DNA of 64,000 nucleotides from Papilionanthe hookeriana x Papilionanthe teres (lineage: Eukaryota > Streptophyta > Magnoliopsida > Asparagales > Orchidaceae): contig CM040430.1 in NCBI GenBank assembly GCA_022702705.1, positions 77,007,239 through 77,071,238 on the forward strand. The letters run 5' to 3'. The translations under genes were made by a program, and so were the position numbers. Below, in pieces: positions 45,503 to 56,765 of the stretch (its first letter is position 1; each line of letters begins with the position of its first letter). The notes under the pieces are model-generated. The model was not told the DNA's origin and did not search any database. It saw only the letters and a list, made by a program, of their open reading frames with translations.

Positions 45503-46258
45503 ATGTCTGGACCTTTCCCTATTGATCCTGAGATTAATGCTCAATAGGCAAAGGCAATATATGCTGGGGTGGTGGGGAAGGGTCATTCCACTCATAAAAC
45601 TTTTGATCATTTAGTTTTTCCTTAATCACTCCATGATGCCATGGCTGGGAAGGGGACCTGTCCTTTTATCAGGCCTCAAGGAGTGAAAGAAGGCTTACCA
45701 GCTATAATTTTTGCTGCTCCTGAAATGAAGACTTTGCCTGAGGCAGTTAAATTCTCCTTGATTGAAAAATTTCAGCTGGGTCATCCCAAAATGGATTATG
45801 TTAGAAAATACTTTGAGGACCTTCAACTATTGGGTTCCTGGAAGTTAGGCCTCATGGATGGCAGACACCTTTTAATAAGGTTATCTAATGAAGAGGATTA
45901 TGCAAGGAATTTTTGCTAAGCAACACTTGATAATAGCAGGCATCACAATTAAATTATTAAAATGGACCCCAGATTTTGATCAATCCAAAGAACTTCCCAT
46001 TGTTCCTATGTAGTTCAAGTTCCTAAATCTCCCCATACAACTTTATCATCCCAATGCCATTTATAACATCAGTCAAGCACTTGGGACTCCTTTAAAAGTT
46101 GACTCACCGACTTATGTTATGGCTAGACCTGCTGGTGCTAGAGTGTTGGTGAAAAGGGATATCACTCTCCCTGATCTGCCCAAAGTCTGGATCAAAACTG
46201 ATGACATTGAGGTGGAACAAAGGACCCTTTATTGCCAACATTGTAGAATGTTTGGACA
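45503..46258 (+). pseudogene. LINE ORF1, N-terminal part (nucleic-acid binding)
   Basis: From ATG 45503 the frame reads MSGPFPIDPEINAQ, stop, AKAIYAGVVGKGHSTHKTFD, stop, then the open stretch 45641-45919 (PFIRPQGVKEGLPAIIFAAP, LRLS-like strand with DGRHLLIRLSNEEDYARN), which is the DUF4283-type fold of plant LINE and zinc-knuckle proteins. A +1 frameshift near 45910 is followed by LLKWTPDFDQSKELPIVPM, stop, FKFLNLPIQLYHPNAIYNIS, and RTLYCQHCRMFGH at the end, the first half of a CCHC knuckle. ORF1 packages LINE RNA into particles. The LTR insertion at 46259 cuts the knuckle after its His. Confidence 0.85.
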
Positions 46259-47839
46259 TGTATAAGTGATCACTGAAAAATTTATTAAGAAATTCATACC
46301 TATTTTTGATGAAATTGCACTTTAAAGAAAGGTATTTTCTTTATTTTGTTGCAGGAATGGAGAATTTAGGTGATAAAAACAAAAATCATAAAAAAGAGCG
46401 GATTTGGAGCAAAAAGGAAGAAAATAATGCAATTTGTGCTGAGTCGCCGACGGCGAGATCGAGCCCGCCGACGGCGAGATCGAGCCCGCCGACGGCGAGG
46501 GTACGAGGAAGAAAATTCCGAAGGATTTATAACCGTCTCGGCCGACGGCCGAGCTCGAGCCCGCCGACGGCGAGATAGCGCGGTTCGAAGACCTTCTAGA
46601 AGCCTCGCCGACAGCCGAGGTAGTTCGTCGCCGACGGCGAGCTAGTTCAAATGGCGCAGATACATTGAACCCGGACACTTTTGAAGGGATGCTTACACAC
46701 CTCTTGGTCCTTTGCTCACCTCTATATATAGAGGCCGAAATTCGACCTCTAAGTGTGTTCTAAGTGTGCAGCTTTTGTGTCTTTAAGTGCGGTTTGTGTG
46801 TCAAATTGTGTCTTTAGTGAGTTTAGTGAGTAATTAGTGAGTCGTCTCTGTACTTGGAAGGAAGAGTCAAAGGAACTACGAGGAGTCCGTCAGGGATAAA
46901 TCAAGATAAGTATTTGTATTTATTATTTTTAACTTTAAATGAAATCCATGCTTAGTTTAGTTCCCATGCATTCGAGTAGTTTATTAGTCTTTCTCCCCGT
47001 TTATGAAATTAAGTGACTTGATGAAATTAAAATAGAGATACTTTTATATATTAATAAATTGTGATAATTTTTACTTAAAACTTAATTTACTTTTCAACTG
47101 GCCATTTGATTTGTTAAAATGTGTTGATTTACAACTATAGTAAAAATTACATCCGATATTCGGGAATTCAAAAGCCTTGGAAGGAAGGTGCAAATAAATA
47201 GGGAAATAATATCACTTGGGCGTAGAATTGAGCATTTTAGTGTGACGGACTAAAATATTCAATTCGAGTCCTATTATTTGAGAGCTGAAGTGTAGATGTT
47301 AGCCCTCAGGCGAGGGGAACGTGGGAGCTCTGAAGTGGCAGTCGGTATCCTCCCAGCCTACCCGCAGATTCAGTAATCAAACATAGGATTAGTCAATATT
47401 CTTTACACCTGGACCAAAGGGTAAAGAATAGGAATGCTCCTATTTGTCACAATACCTTAACATTATCTATTTAAATTCATCAATCACTTAAATTTCTAAA
47501 CAAGGGGAAATATACTTTTTCTTAATAGTTAAGACTTATTTAGCAATTAGTTTAATTTCCTGCACTTTCAATACGTATTAATTTTCTACTTAGTTAAGTT
47601 ACCTAATTAAAATACTTAGTTTACTTTATTGCGCTTAAATTTAGAATTCCAAATTTTCGTATACTATTATTATTATTATTATTATTTTAAAATTAGTTGT
47701 TATTTAATTTTCTCTTTCCCTGTGGGATCGATAACCAGGACTCCACTAGAGCCCTGTATTACTTGATACGATACGTATACTTGCGTAGCATCCACAACAT
47801 AAACAATTACAATTCTATACATATAATATAGCGGGGTCA
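46259..47839 (+). repeat. Athila-type LTR inserted in LINE ORF1 (+)
   Basis: The 1581-bp LTR starts TGTATAAGTG and ends GCGGGGTCA. It reads in the opposite orientation to LTRs A-C and D but carries the same landmarks: GAAATTGCACTTTAAAGAAAGG and TTTGTTGCAG (46312-46356), a GCCGACGGCGAG array (46441-46640), a TATA-like CTCTATATATAGAGG (46719-46733), CTCAGGCGAGGGGAACGTGGG (47306), GGGATCGATAACCAGGACTCC (47723), and ACGATACGTATACTTGCG (47767). An Asp-type primer site follows, so it is a 5' LTR whose element body is otherwise deleted. Confidence 0.85.
46441..46640 (+). repeat. GCCGACGGCGAG tandem array in the LTR U3
   Basis: At least nine GACGGC or GACAGC cores in 200 bp; the first three units repeat every 20 bp (CGCCGACGGCGAGATCGAGC). 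It is by far the most GC-rich segment nearby. The equivalent cluster in LTR B is at 36530-36640. Confidence 0.85.
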
Positions 47840-47845
47840 AGTTTT

Positions 47846-47857
47846 TGGCGTCGTTGC
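47846..47857 (+). other. primer-binding site, tRNA-Asp type
   Basis: TGGCGTCGTTGC, six bases (AGTTTT) after the LTR end, one change from TGGCGCCGTTGC. About 45 bp of AT-rich leader follows before LINE sequence resumes. Confidence 0.8.
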
Positions 47858-47904
47858 AATTAAATTAAAAATATCATAATATAAAATTGTGGGTCAATAA
47901 GATA

Positions 47905-48365
47905 CCTGCTACAAGATTCATCCCCCAAACAAGAGGAAGGGACCAGTTAGACTGCCTTCCTCTAATCCTAGGGAGGTGGTACCTGCAGCTGTGGTGGTAG
48001 AACTAGCTCATGTCAATACAGTGACTGTTGATGAAATTGCTAGACAAGGGGAGTTGAGTGCTGATGCATTGGATTCTCCTATGGAGCTAGTTATTGAAGA
48101 TAAGGGTCATTCTTTTAGTGGCACACAACCTATTGCTGTGGAGCAGCTTTCTCCTAGGCCTGGACTTGGGAATTGTCAGGATTTTTCCCCTCTTTTACCT
48201 CAGTTAACTGAGGAACTCAGGCAGGAATGGCAGGTGCAAAAGAATAGCAAGAAGAAAAAGAGCATAACAGAACTACAAAAGTTACTTGATGTCTCTATTT
48301 CCAATGACCCTCCTGATCCTTCTGTTTCCAAAACCAGAGGGAAAGGGAAACTATCTTCTCAATGA
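47905..48365 (+). pseudogene. LINE ORF1, C-terminal part
   Basis: LINE coding resumes around 47905 with YKIHPPNKRKGPVRLPSS and stays open through a low-complexity, acidic then lysine-rich tail (QKNSKKKKSITELQKLL) to a TGA at 48363-48365. Part of the zinc knuckle between the two halves is absent, so the LTR event also removed some LINE sequence. The stop overlaps the ORF2 start as ATGA. Confidence 0.8.
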
Positions 48366-49203
48366 TTAACTTCAAGTGTTGGAATATTAGGGGGGTGGCT
48401 CAATCTACCTCCCTTAGCAGGCTGAAACAGCTTGTTCATAGTCACAAATTGTGGTGTTTTGCTTTACTTGAACCTATGGTTTCCAAAAACTCTACTCACA
48501 TTCTCAAAAAATTTCCTTAATTCTCACATTTTGCTAATGTTAATAATAAAATTTGGCTTTTTGCTAGAGCTGAGCTGCAGTGGTCAGTTATCCATGACAA
48601 TGCTCAATTTCTGCATTGCCAGTTTTCTTTAGGGGAGCATTTGGGCTATGCCACATTCATCTATGTCAGCTGTAATGTTCTACATCAACAGTGCTTGTGG
48701 CAGGAGCTTTACTAGATTGGGCTAGCAGTGGATTCTTCTTGGATTTTAGGTGGGGACTTTAACTGCCTCACCTCTCCATAAGAAAAAAAGGGGGGCCAGC
48801 CTCCTTTGATCTCTTCTATGGCTAGATTTAATACTTTCATTTCTGATACAAAACTTTTTAACTTGGGGTTCCAAGGCCATCAATTTACATGGAGGAGGGG
48901 GAATACTTGGGAAAGGTTGGACAAAATGTTGGTAAATTCCCAGTGGTTACAAACTTTCCCTTTTACTGTTATTACTCACCTTGCAATGTCTACCTCTGAT
49001 CACAGGCCTTTGCTTTGCTCTATCAACAACACTACCAGATGTGGAGGTGGTCCATTTAGATTCCAAAACATGTGGTTACTCCACCCAGATTTCTTATCTG
49101 AGTTGGAGAAAGTTTGGATACCAGATAATGAGTCTTCTCCTTGGATTAATCTATGGAACTTACAGAAAAAGACTGCTAACCATTTCAAGAAGTGGAACTA
49201 GAC
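48362..49203 (+). pseudogene. LINE ORF2, endonuclease domain
   Basis: ATG 48362 begins MINFKCWNIRGVAQSTSL; WNIRG and the Glu in LLEPM are endonuclease active-site segments. A stop near 48517 and a shift are followed by SWILGGDFNCLTSP (about 48736-48778), EKKGGQPP, FQGHQFTWRRGNTWERLDKM (about 48870-48930) and STSDHRPLL (48987-49013; the catalytic Asp-His pair). The domain nicks target DNA to prime reverse transcription. The TAG stop at 49201 separates it from the RT frame. Confidence 0.85.
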
Positions 49204-49228
49204 AGGTTTTGGTAATCTCCATGATAAT

Positions 49229-50811
49229 ATGAGAAGGGCTGAGGACAATGTTATTCAGATGGAGACTAATTACTTACTAGGTACAGTTACTGAGTTGGAC
49301 CTTCATCTAGCTAATGCAAATCTTCTCTCTCAAATTCAATATCAAGAAGCCTATCTCAAGCAACAGGCTGCTGTTACTAAATTTATTGAGCGGGATAGGA
49401 ATTCCAGATTCTATCATGCTTGCATATCCTATAGAAGGAAGTGTAATATGATTCTGTCCATTACTAATGATGCTGGGGTAGCCCTTACTAAGGTTGAGGA
49501 TGCTGTGGCATATTTTAAGACATTATTCACCACAAGAGGCCCCACCAGAACACCTATCCTTCCACATCTCTTTCAGGATTGCTACAACTATACCAAGGAT
49601 TTGGAGCTAGCCTACCTGCCCTTGGAAGATGAAATTAAGGCAGCTTTAGACTCAATTGATGGTAACAAGACTGCAAGCCCTAATGGTTTCACTTCATCCT
49701 TTTATAAAATTGGTTGGTCCAGAACTAGCAGGGAGGTAATTCAAGCTATCCAAAGTTTTTTCCAGGGGATTGATCCCCCCAGATACTTTGCTACTTCCAC
49801 TATTATTCTGATCCCTAAGAACTGTCTTAGGAGAAACTGGGGAGATTTCAGGCCTATTAGTTTAACTACAGTCATTTCCAAACTACTTAGTAAGGTTTTG
49901 GTGGGAAGATTCCAACCACATTTGCATCAACTTATTAAACCCAATCAAGCTACCTTTGTTAAGGGAAGAAGCCTATCTGATAACATTCTTCTAGCTCAAG
50001 AGTTGCTTCTTGACTTTGACAGAAAGTGTAGGGGGCATAATGTGATTTTTAAACTTGGTATTAAGAAGGCATATGATACTGTGAGCTGGGAGTTTATTCT
50101 GGATACCCTTTCTGCTAGAGGTTTCTCAGCTAATCTAGTCCAGCTAGTTAAGAGGTGGCTTCAATGTAATTCTCATTCAATTATGGTGAATGGCCAAAGT
50201 CATGGGTTTTTCAGTTCCACTAGGGGCATTAAACAAGGTGAACCACATCCCCCAACCATTTTTATCCTTGCTTTTGACTACTTATCAAGACTGTTGGATG
50301 ACTTATTCTCACATTCTCCTCATTTGGCATATCATCATAAGTCAAATGTTCTAATTAGTCACTTATCTTATGATGATGATATAATTATCTTCTCTAAAGC
50401 TTCTAAACCTGCCATTAAAGCTGTGTATCAGGTTTTACTCCACTTTCAACTTGCCTCAGGTATGGAATTCAATATGCAGTAATGTTTCTACTATACTAGC
50501 AGTCAGGTTACTCCTCACATAAAGAATTAGATTTCAGATCATAGTGGGTTTAAGCAAGCTGCTCTTCCTATTCAGTATCTTGTGTGCAACTTTTGAAGGG
50601 TAGAGTTAAACAAACTCAGTTCAATGAGATAATTGATAAGATCAAAAGCCAACTGAACTGCTGGACCAACTCGTTCCTGTCCAATGGTGGCAGAATAACA
50701 TTCTTGAAAAGCATTCTTATAGCCATCCCTTCTTATGCCCTACAAATGTTTACTATGAAAAAGAGTACACGACAACTTTTGAGCAGGCTTTTTAACAGGT
50801 TTTGTGGTTAG
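49229..50811 (+). pseudogene. LINE ORF2, reverse transcriptase domain
   Basis: Open from 49229 to 50482 (417 codons), then continuing after stops to 50811. Segments: FIERDRNSRFYHA (about 49381-49420), ASPNGFTSSFYK (fingers; normally SPGPDGF), STIILIPKN, FRPISLTTVISKLLSKVL (about 49850-49905), NQATFVKGRSLSDNI, GFFSSTRGIKQGEPHPP (normally RGLRQGDPLSP) and LSYDDDIIIF (about 50362-50391). Two catalytic positions are altered: motif A reads FKLGIKKAYD where the family has K.D..KAFD, and motif C has YDDD where the family has FADD. The enzyme would be inactive even without the stops. Confidence 0.9.
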
Positions 50812-51359
50812 GTCAGAATAGACAAATCCATTGGCTTTCCTGGCATAAACTGTGTAAACCTTTATCTGCAGGTGGACTGAGATTTAAAAAGCTTTGCTCA
50901 TTTAAGCTTCATTAATCTTTGCAAGCTTTGGATCAGATTCAGAGCCCAAGATTGCCTGTGGGCCATCTTTATAAAAGGGAAGTATTGTAATGATGTTCAC
51001 CCTTCCTTAGTCACCACTAAATTAGGAGACTCCAGGCTTTGGTCCAAATTGATTTCAATTAGAGATCAAGCTGAAGAACTATTTATTTGGCAGTTGGGGG
51101 AGGGGCACCTCAAATTTTGGCTGGATCAGTGGCTGTGGAATGGAGAGAAACTGTCTTGTAATCACTCCTCTAACACTCTTGTCAAAGAGTTCTGGTCTAA
51201 AAACCAGTGGAATTGTAAAATGCTCAATACCCTGCTGACCCCCACATAACTACAGCAGGTCCAGCAAACCAAGTTCTGTCCTGGCCAAAAGGGTAAACTT
51301 CTCACCAGAAACAAACACTCTCAAAAACTTACTGCCTTTATCTATCAACAATTCTATAC

Positions 51360-52355
51360 ATGGAGTCAGGTACCTTGGGGGACTGCCATCTGAGGAAGCT
51401 GCTAACCCCTTCAATATCCTTCTTTTGTTGGAGATTATGGAAATTTCTTCTACCTACTGATGACATTCTAAAATTTAAAGGTCTGAAAGGTCCATCTTGC
51501 TGTCAGCTGTGTCATGTTGTTGAAGAAAATCTGGCACACATTTTTTTTGCTTGTTCATTCTCTCAATGTGTTTGGAGCCACCTGTTAGATAAGTTGAAGC
51601 TGGATACACTTCTTCTAGGTTGGTTTTCTTTTGCAGATTGTTGGGCAGATTGGCATGATGCTAATTTACTGGCGATCCCATGTCTGGTGGCCTGGTTTCT
51701 GTGGATGGCTAGAAATAAGGCCAAATATGAGGAGACCTCCGCCTTGGTTACCACTGTTGTAAAGATGATCCTCTCTTATATCCAAAAACTGATTCATCAT
51801 CATCTTCTTCAGGATATATGTCAACTTGGACCTCCTAGGGTGCCCATGGCCACTCCCACACTGATCTTTTGGCAACGCCCTCCTACTCATTGGGTTAAAG
51901 TTAACACTGATGGCAGCTTTGCTAATTTGTCAGCTGGTTTTGGGGGTGTCTTCATAGATGCCTTAGGGAAATGTCTTCTTTTCATCTCCTCCCCTACTGT
52001 TGCTCTGGATGCTTTGGGTGCTGAGGCTATGGCTATTTACTAGGCTTTATACATTGCTTTTAGATGTAACATTGGACCTCTAGTTGTGGAATCTGATTCT
52101 CTTCTTTGCATTAAGTACTTCCAACAGACTGAGATGCCTCCTTGGTATATTAGTTGATGGCTCATTAGTTCCTCTCCTTTCATATCTAACAGAGTCTAGC
52201 TTGTTCACATTCCAAGAGAAGGAAATGCTCCTGCTCACTGGCTTGCCTCTCAAGGGAATGTCAATGATGCGGTTACACTTGTTGTTAACCCTCCCCCTGG
52301 CCTAGCCAGGCAACTTCATGGGGATAAGCTGTATCTGCCATTTCTTAAGCATCAA
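51360..52355 (+). pseudogene. LINE ORF2, zinc-binding domain and RNase H
   Basis: The zf-RVT segment reads SFFCWRLWKFLLPTDDIL, then CCQLCHVVEENLAHIFFACS (about 51415-51560), the usual C..C...E...H.f..C pattern. The RNase H part starts WVKVNTDGSF (about 51892-51921; first catalytic Asp), has the Glu in ALGAEAMAIY followed by a TAG stop (52041-52043), the second Asp in VVESDSLLC (about 52084-52110), and the His of HIPREGNAPAHWLA (about 52205-52246). RNase H removes the RNA strand during cDNA synthesis. The frame ends abruptly at LTR sequence. Confidence 0.85.
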
Positions 52356-52357
52356 AA

Positions 52358-53525
52358 GAACATTGACATATCCTAAGTTCAGTCACTAAATCTAAGGCTA
52401 GGCTGGGAGGATACCGGCTGTCACTACGGAGCTCCCACTCACCCTTCACCTGAAGGCTAACCTTCGAGTTTAGTTACCAATCTTAGGACCAAATTGGAGA
52501 TCTCAGCCTGTCACCTTGAAACCTCCAATTTGAAGCCCATCAAAACACATTTCCCTATTTATTTGTACTCAATTCCCATAAACTACGCAATTCATCCATA
52601 GACATTGAATGGATTCTTCATTATTGTTGTAGGACACTAAATCCTTTCAGAATTAATGTACAACAATAGATTTTAACAATTCAATTGGCCAGATCGAAAA
52701 GTAAATTAAGTTCTAAATGAAAAACTATCACAATGTCTTCAATACTTTAAAAGCACTTCAAATCCACATCATCACATCATCACGTCTCTATGGAAAAAGA
52801 AAGACAAAGGAGACTACTCAGAATTCACAAAGAAGAAACAACAAAACATGGATTTATATATAAAATAAAAGTCATACAAACCACAAAAGCAAATACAACT
52901 TATCTCTTTCTCTTCCCCAAGCAAATCCCTTGAAGTTCATTTGAATCCTTTTCTCTCTTCTTTGCAACACTCAATTCCCTCTTTATAATGGAAAGGAAGA
53001 AGCAATCTCTCACTTTACTCCTCCTTCACTCCTTAGAGAAGAATCCCTCTCAAATCTTCACTTTTACACTTTTCTCTTCCAAACCCTAACACTCAACTCA
53101 CTTTTCCCACACTCACACACACTAGAACCCACCTCTCTAATTTTCGTTCAAAAATAGTTACATATATATTAGAAACGAATTCTCAAGAGTTTCCTTAAGC
53201 ATCCCTTCAAAAAGTCGCCAAAACTCTTTAAATTTGAATTGCACCGACATTGGGCGTCGGCGGTGCCCGATAGAGTGCCGGCGGCGCTCTATCATCCAAT
53301 TATTTTATGGAACTCTCGGGAAAATGGTGTCGGCGATGCCAGCAGCTAGTTTTCTTCATTTTACTCCTTTTCGCTCTGAATTCGTTCATTTTCGCTTCTT
53401 TTCGCTCCAATCACCTAAAATCTTTACCTGCAACAAATCATGAAAAATAACTTTATTTAAAGTGCAATATCACCAAAAATGGATAAAATTATATAGTAAA
53501 AATAGTATATATTTTTGGTGCATCA
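52358..53525 (-). repeat. Athila-like 3' LTR (R/U5 end missing)
   Basis: The right edge GGTGCATCA gives TGATGCACC on the minus strand after a polypurine tract. Landmarks: AAAGTGCAATATCACC, the U3 GC block (53251-53290), a TATA-like TACATATATATTAG (53159-53172), ACTACTCAGAATTCACAAAG, TTTCCCTATTTATTTGTACTC (52549) and GGCTAGGCTGGGAGGATACCGG (52393-52414, across a 22-base match to LTR B). At 52358 it ends inside the family sequence and abuts the LINE; about 450-600 bp of R/U5 is lost. Confidence 0.8.
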
Positions 53526-53545
53526 AAATCTCCCAAACTTAACTA
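53526..53545 (-). other. polypurine tract
   Basis: The minus strand reads TTAAGTTTGGGAGATTT directly before TGATGCACC. Its position and composition fit the plus-strand primer of Athila-type elements. Confidence 0.8.
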
Positions 53546-54789
53546 TTACTTGTCCTCAAGTAATCCTTTTACTACATAAATATATAACTCAAGGCAATGT
53601 ACTTTTCACTTGTAGGACACTAAAAGTTTTCATTTAAAAGAATATATTGGTAAGACTTTTAGAATGAAATTCAGTAACTCAGGTCAACACTACAAGTATA
53701 AGAATATTCAGCAATCAATTCTAAGGGTTCTAGTCTTCTATTTATTTCAAGATAAACCATAATTTGTCACATTAAGAGTGCCTTGAAAGACTATATGAAA
53801 AAGGAGTTCATGCAAACTTCATCATAATGTAGGCCAATACTTTAAATATAAATTCAGAAATGAAATCAAGTTCTCTCTTTAGGGTGACTCAAGTGAAGCC
53901 AATTTTTGATTAATCATCTCCTCAAGCTTCTCCTCATAAATATTTTTCTTTCTTTTTCTTTCCTTTTTCTTCTTTCTTTTTTTCTTATTGGGATTATTTT
54001 TCAATTCTTCTTTTTTTTTCTTTCCTTTTTCACTTTTTTTTATATGAGGATTACTATATCTGGATAGCCTTTAATGATTTTGAACTTCACTCTCCTATTT
54101 CTAAAGTTCAAACTTGAAACACCTCCTTACTTTATAATTAGGTATGAGCTTTATTATTCATCATAAAGTCACAATCTCTTCTTAACACATAATACTGTAA
54201 GTCTCTTAACATTTCAAAAATACAATTTTCTTTACTTTAAATAGTTAACTATAATCAAATCCTTTCATACCAAATATCTTACCCCTATAAAATTAACATT
54301 TATTACTAAAAACTTTCATTCAATCATTCCATAATATTCAACTGAAATAAAAAGTTTTAGTTATCTAAAGTGAGGTTCAACTGCCATAAGTTATGCTAAT
54401 AATTTTTTAAAATATAAGAATTGAGAACAAATAAGAGTTAATATTTTTCTACCCTCCCCCAAACTTAAATTTTTCAATAAATTTAAAATAATAGCGAGTA
54501 AAAGAAACTAACCTTTTTGTGTCCGGATCTTGAAATCTTTAAAAGCTATCTGATATTAGTCAAAATTTACACATAGCAGATATGAAACAGTTAGTAACAG
54601 TGATATAAAATTTTTAAACATTTGCAGGGTAAAGAGATATCAACTTTAAACATCTAAACATCCAACAAAACACCACAACTACTAAACAAACTATCACAAC
54701 ACTACACAGTCCATTAATAATTTCAACTTTGCATTACAACATTACAATACATCAACATGTTCATACATCACATGGAAAATAAATAACTA
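53546..54789 (-). other. 3' untranslated stretch of the Athila-like element
   Basis: No coding features. On the + strand there is a 110-bp pyrimidine tract (53938-54050), which is purine-rich on the element's sense strand. AT-rich otherwise. Confidence 0.6.
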
Positions 54790-55960
54790 CTACATCACAA
54801 AAACACAACTAAAAAAAAAAAAACAGAAATAGACAAACTGCCACTCTTCATCACCAGGTTCATCAGCAGGGTCAGCAGGACCATGTCTATACGGTGTATA
54901 GCTAGGGCAAGTAGGGAATATCACATCAGTCTCCCCCCTCATGAATCTGACTTGGGCGTCATGATAGGAAATATCAAACTCAACTCTTCTTCTCATATAA
55001 TCTTCATTCGCATCACTTCTAGCCTGAAACACATCCATCCTACCATGGATTCTATCCATAATAGCACTCTTTAATCTCAACTGCTCCATAATATCAGACA
55101 ATGTAGGGGGCTCAGATGTAGATGGAATGTCGTAGCTCGTAATAGGAATATCAGTACTCCTACTTTCATCTCGTGCTCCCACATGAGATGCATATGTACG
55201 AATAATAGTCTTGGTAATCGGTCTCAGCGGTATAGCTACCTCTTCAGAACTGTTGAACTCTACTCCAGACTGTACACACAGGGCATGAACTAGGGCAGGA
55301 TGTCCTAATCCTCCAGTGGTCTCTCCTCTAGCAATAGACTGAATGTTCTTGAAGACAGTAGCTCCAATATCAATCTTCTTCATATTCTGAATACAATAAT
55401 TCAGAATTGTTCTATCCCTTGTAACTCCACTATGGTGATAAGAAGGTATCAGTCTTGCAAAGATGAAATAGTGCCAAACTTTGGATGCAACATTTAACTT
55501 GGAAGCAGGTAAGTTAATCATCTGTTTTTGACTCACTTACCATTTCCCTTTTCTGTCTGTCAGAAAAGCAATCACTTCCTTCAAATTCGCTTCTCGTGTA
55601 TCAAAATTTTCATATTCACATACAAAAGGTTCCCAAGTATGATAAAATGCATTGATACGCTGAGGGGTAAATTTAACCATTTTCCTCTAACTAGCACATA
55701 TTCTGTCTCAGTCCAGGGCACGTTTGCATAGAATTCTCTAACAACACCCAAAACAACATATGTAGTAAAATAACAAAATCTCTCCCAGTTTCGCTCGGCA
55801 ATTAATTGTTCAACAGATCCACCAGGATTGTCAAAGCTCGATCCTGAATACACTTCTTATTGTAAATGTAAGAATTAAAATGAAATTGCGCCTTGACATT
55901 GACAAATCTTTCTTCATCATAATCAAATTTTCTCTTTCTTTTACTCATCCTTAGAGCCAT
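54790..55960 (-). pseudogene. extra ORF after pol, copy B (putative plant transposon protein domain)
   Basis: Starts MALRMSKRKRKFDYDEERFV at 55960, shifts frame near 55850, then SVEQLIAERNWERFCYF, VVREFYANVPW and YVLVRGKWLN (about 55800-55680), shifts again, and stays open 55536-54790: VWHYFIFARLIPSYH, RDRTILNYCIQNMKKIDIGA, LGHPALVHALCVQSGVEF. This is the W..fc.....VVreFYAN....VRGk.v.f pattern of PF20167-type proteins found next to plant gypsy elements. Function is unknown. The C-terminus is acidic and may be helical (residues about 160-210 of the long frame). It is more diverged from copy A than simple recent duplication would give. Confidence 0.65.
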
Positions 55961-56345
55961 GTGAATTTTTAAAAATTGCAAGAAAATTCTAATAAATTCC
56001 AAATCCACAATGTAATAAACTCCAAATACTATTCTAAACAAGTAAGAGCAAATTTCATCATAGGAAACCCCAAAATTTCTTCAAAATTTCCAAAATTCCA
56101 ATCTAAGAAATGTGAGAGATTCTTATGGTGAAAATCAAAAAATTTTAACTCAAAGTGAAGCTCTTAGCAAGAGAAGTGTAGATCCGGTCTCGAAAAGCCT
56201 TGAAATCACTTCAAATCCAAGATCTAGCAAGCCCTAGGTCTCCAAAGTCGTGAAAATGGAGGAGGAAGACGAAAGCAAGGGAAAAAATCGCAGGCCTCAG
56301 GGTCAAAATCGTGAAATAAAAGGGTTTTGGCCTTTTTTTGTATTC

Positions 56346-56435
56346 GGGCGCCGGTGGCGCTCGATAGGGCGCCGACGATGCTTTATTTTTTAAAATTGAC
56401 CAAAGTCTCTGTATTTGGGCATCGACGGCGCCGAT
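56346..56435 (-). promoter_or_regulatory. GGCGCC-type GC block upstream of copy B
   Basis: On the + strand GGGCGCCGGTGGCGCTCGAT, AGGGCGCCGACG and GCATCGACGGCGCCGAT lie within 90 bp of otherwise AT-rich DNA, about 390 bp upstream of the copy B start. The same arrangement is in the LTR U3 (53251-53290). A regulatory role is inferred from position only. Confidence 0.4.
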
Positions 56436-56765
56436 CTGCAAAATATTTTCTGGCTCCAAAAATTTTTTCATAATTTCAATCGTTTTGTCCTCCACAATGT
56501 CATTTAACACTTCATTAAGCATCTATTTCATCATAAAATCCACATTACAACATAAGCACTAACATGTTCATCAAATCAAATTAACGACCCTTGGATTTTT
56601 AGTGTTGCAAGTACACTACGATAAGCAAACACTAAAATCTAAAGACACACAATGAAATCAAGCATATTAAATTCAAATTCAACAAAGCAAAGTAAATACT
56701 AAACACACCAAACAAAATTACGCAAAGTAAAGCAAACACTCATCAAACATGAGCAGAATCAGTAG

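Larger units (their letters stand above)
44985..52355 (+). mobile_element. L1-type plant LINE with RNase H, split by an LTR
   Basis: A 5' untranslated region (about 44990-45502), ORF1 (45503-48365, split) and ORF2 (48362-52355) lie in order. ORF2 shows endonuclease, RT, a zinc-binding domain and RNase H, the arrangement of the plant L1-clade subgroup that gained RNase H. The last codons of the RNase H region meet LTR sequence at about 52355, so 3' UTR and poly-A are missing. Stops in each ORF show it is inactive. Confidence 0.9.

Noticed and set aside
46306..46678. Arg/Ser-rich frames on both strands
   Set aside because: Translations of the GCCGACGGCGAG array in the LTR. The same applies to 36327-36681 in LTR B.
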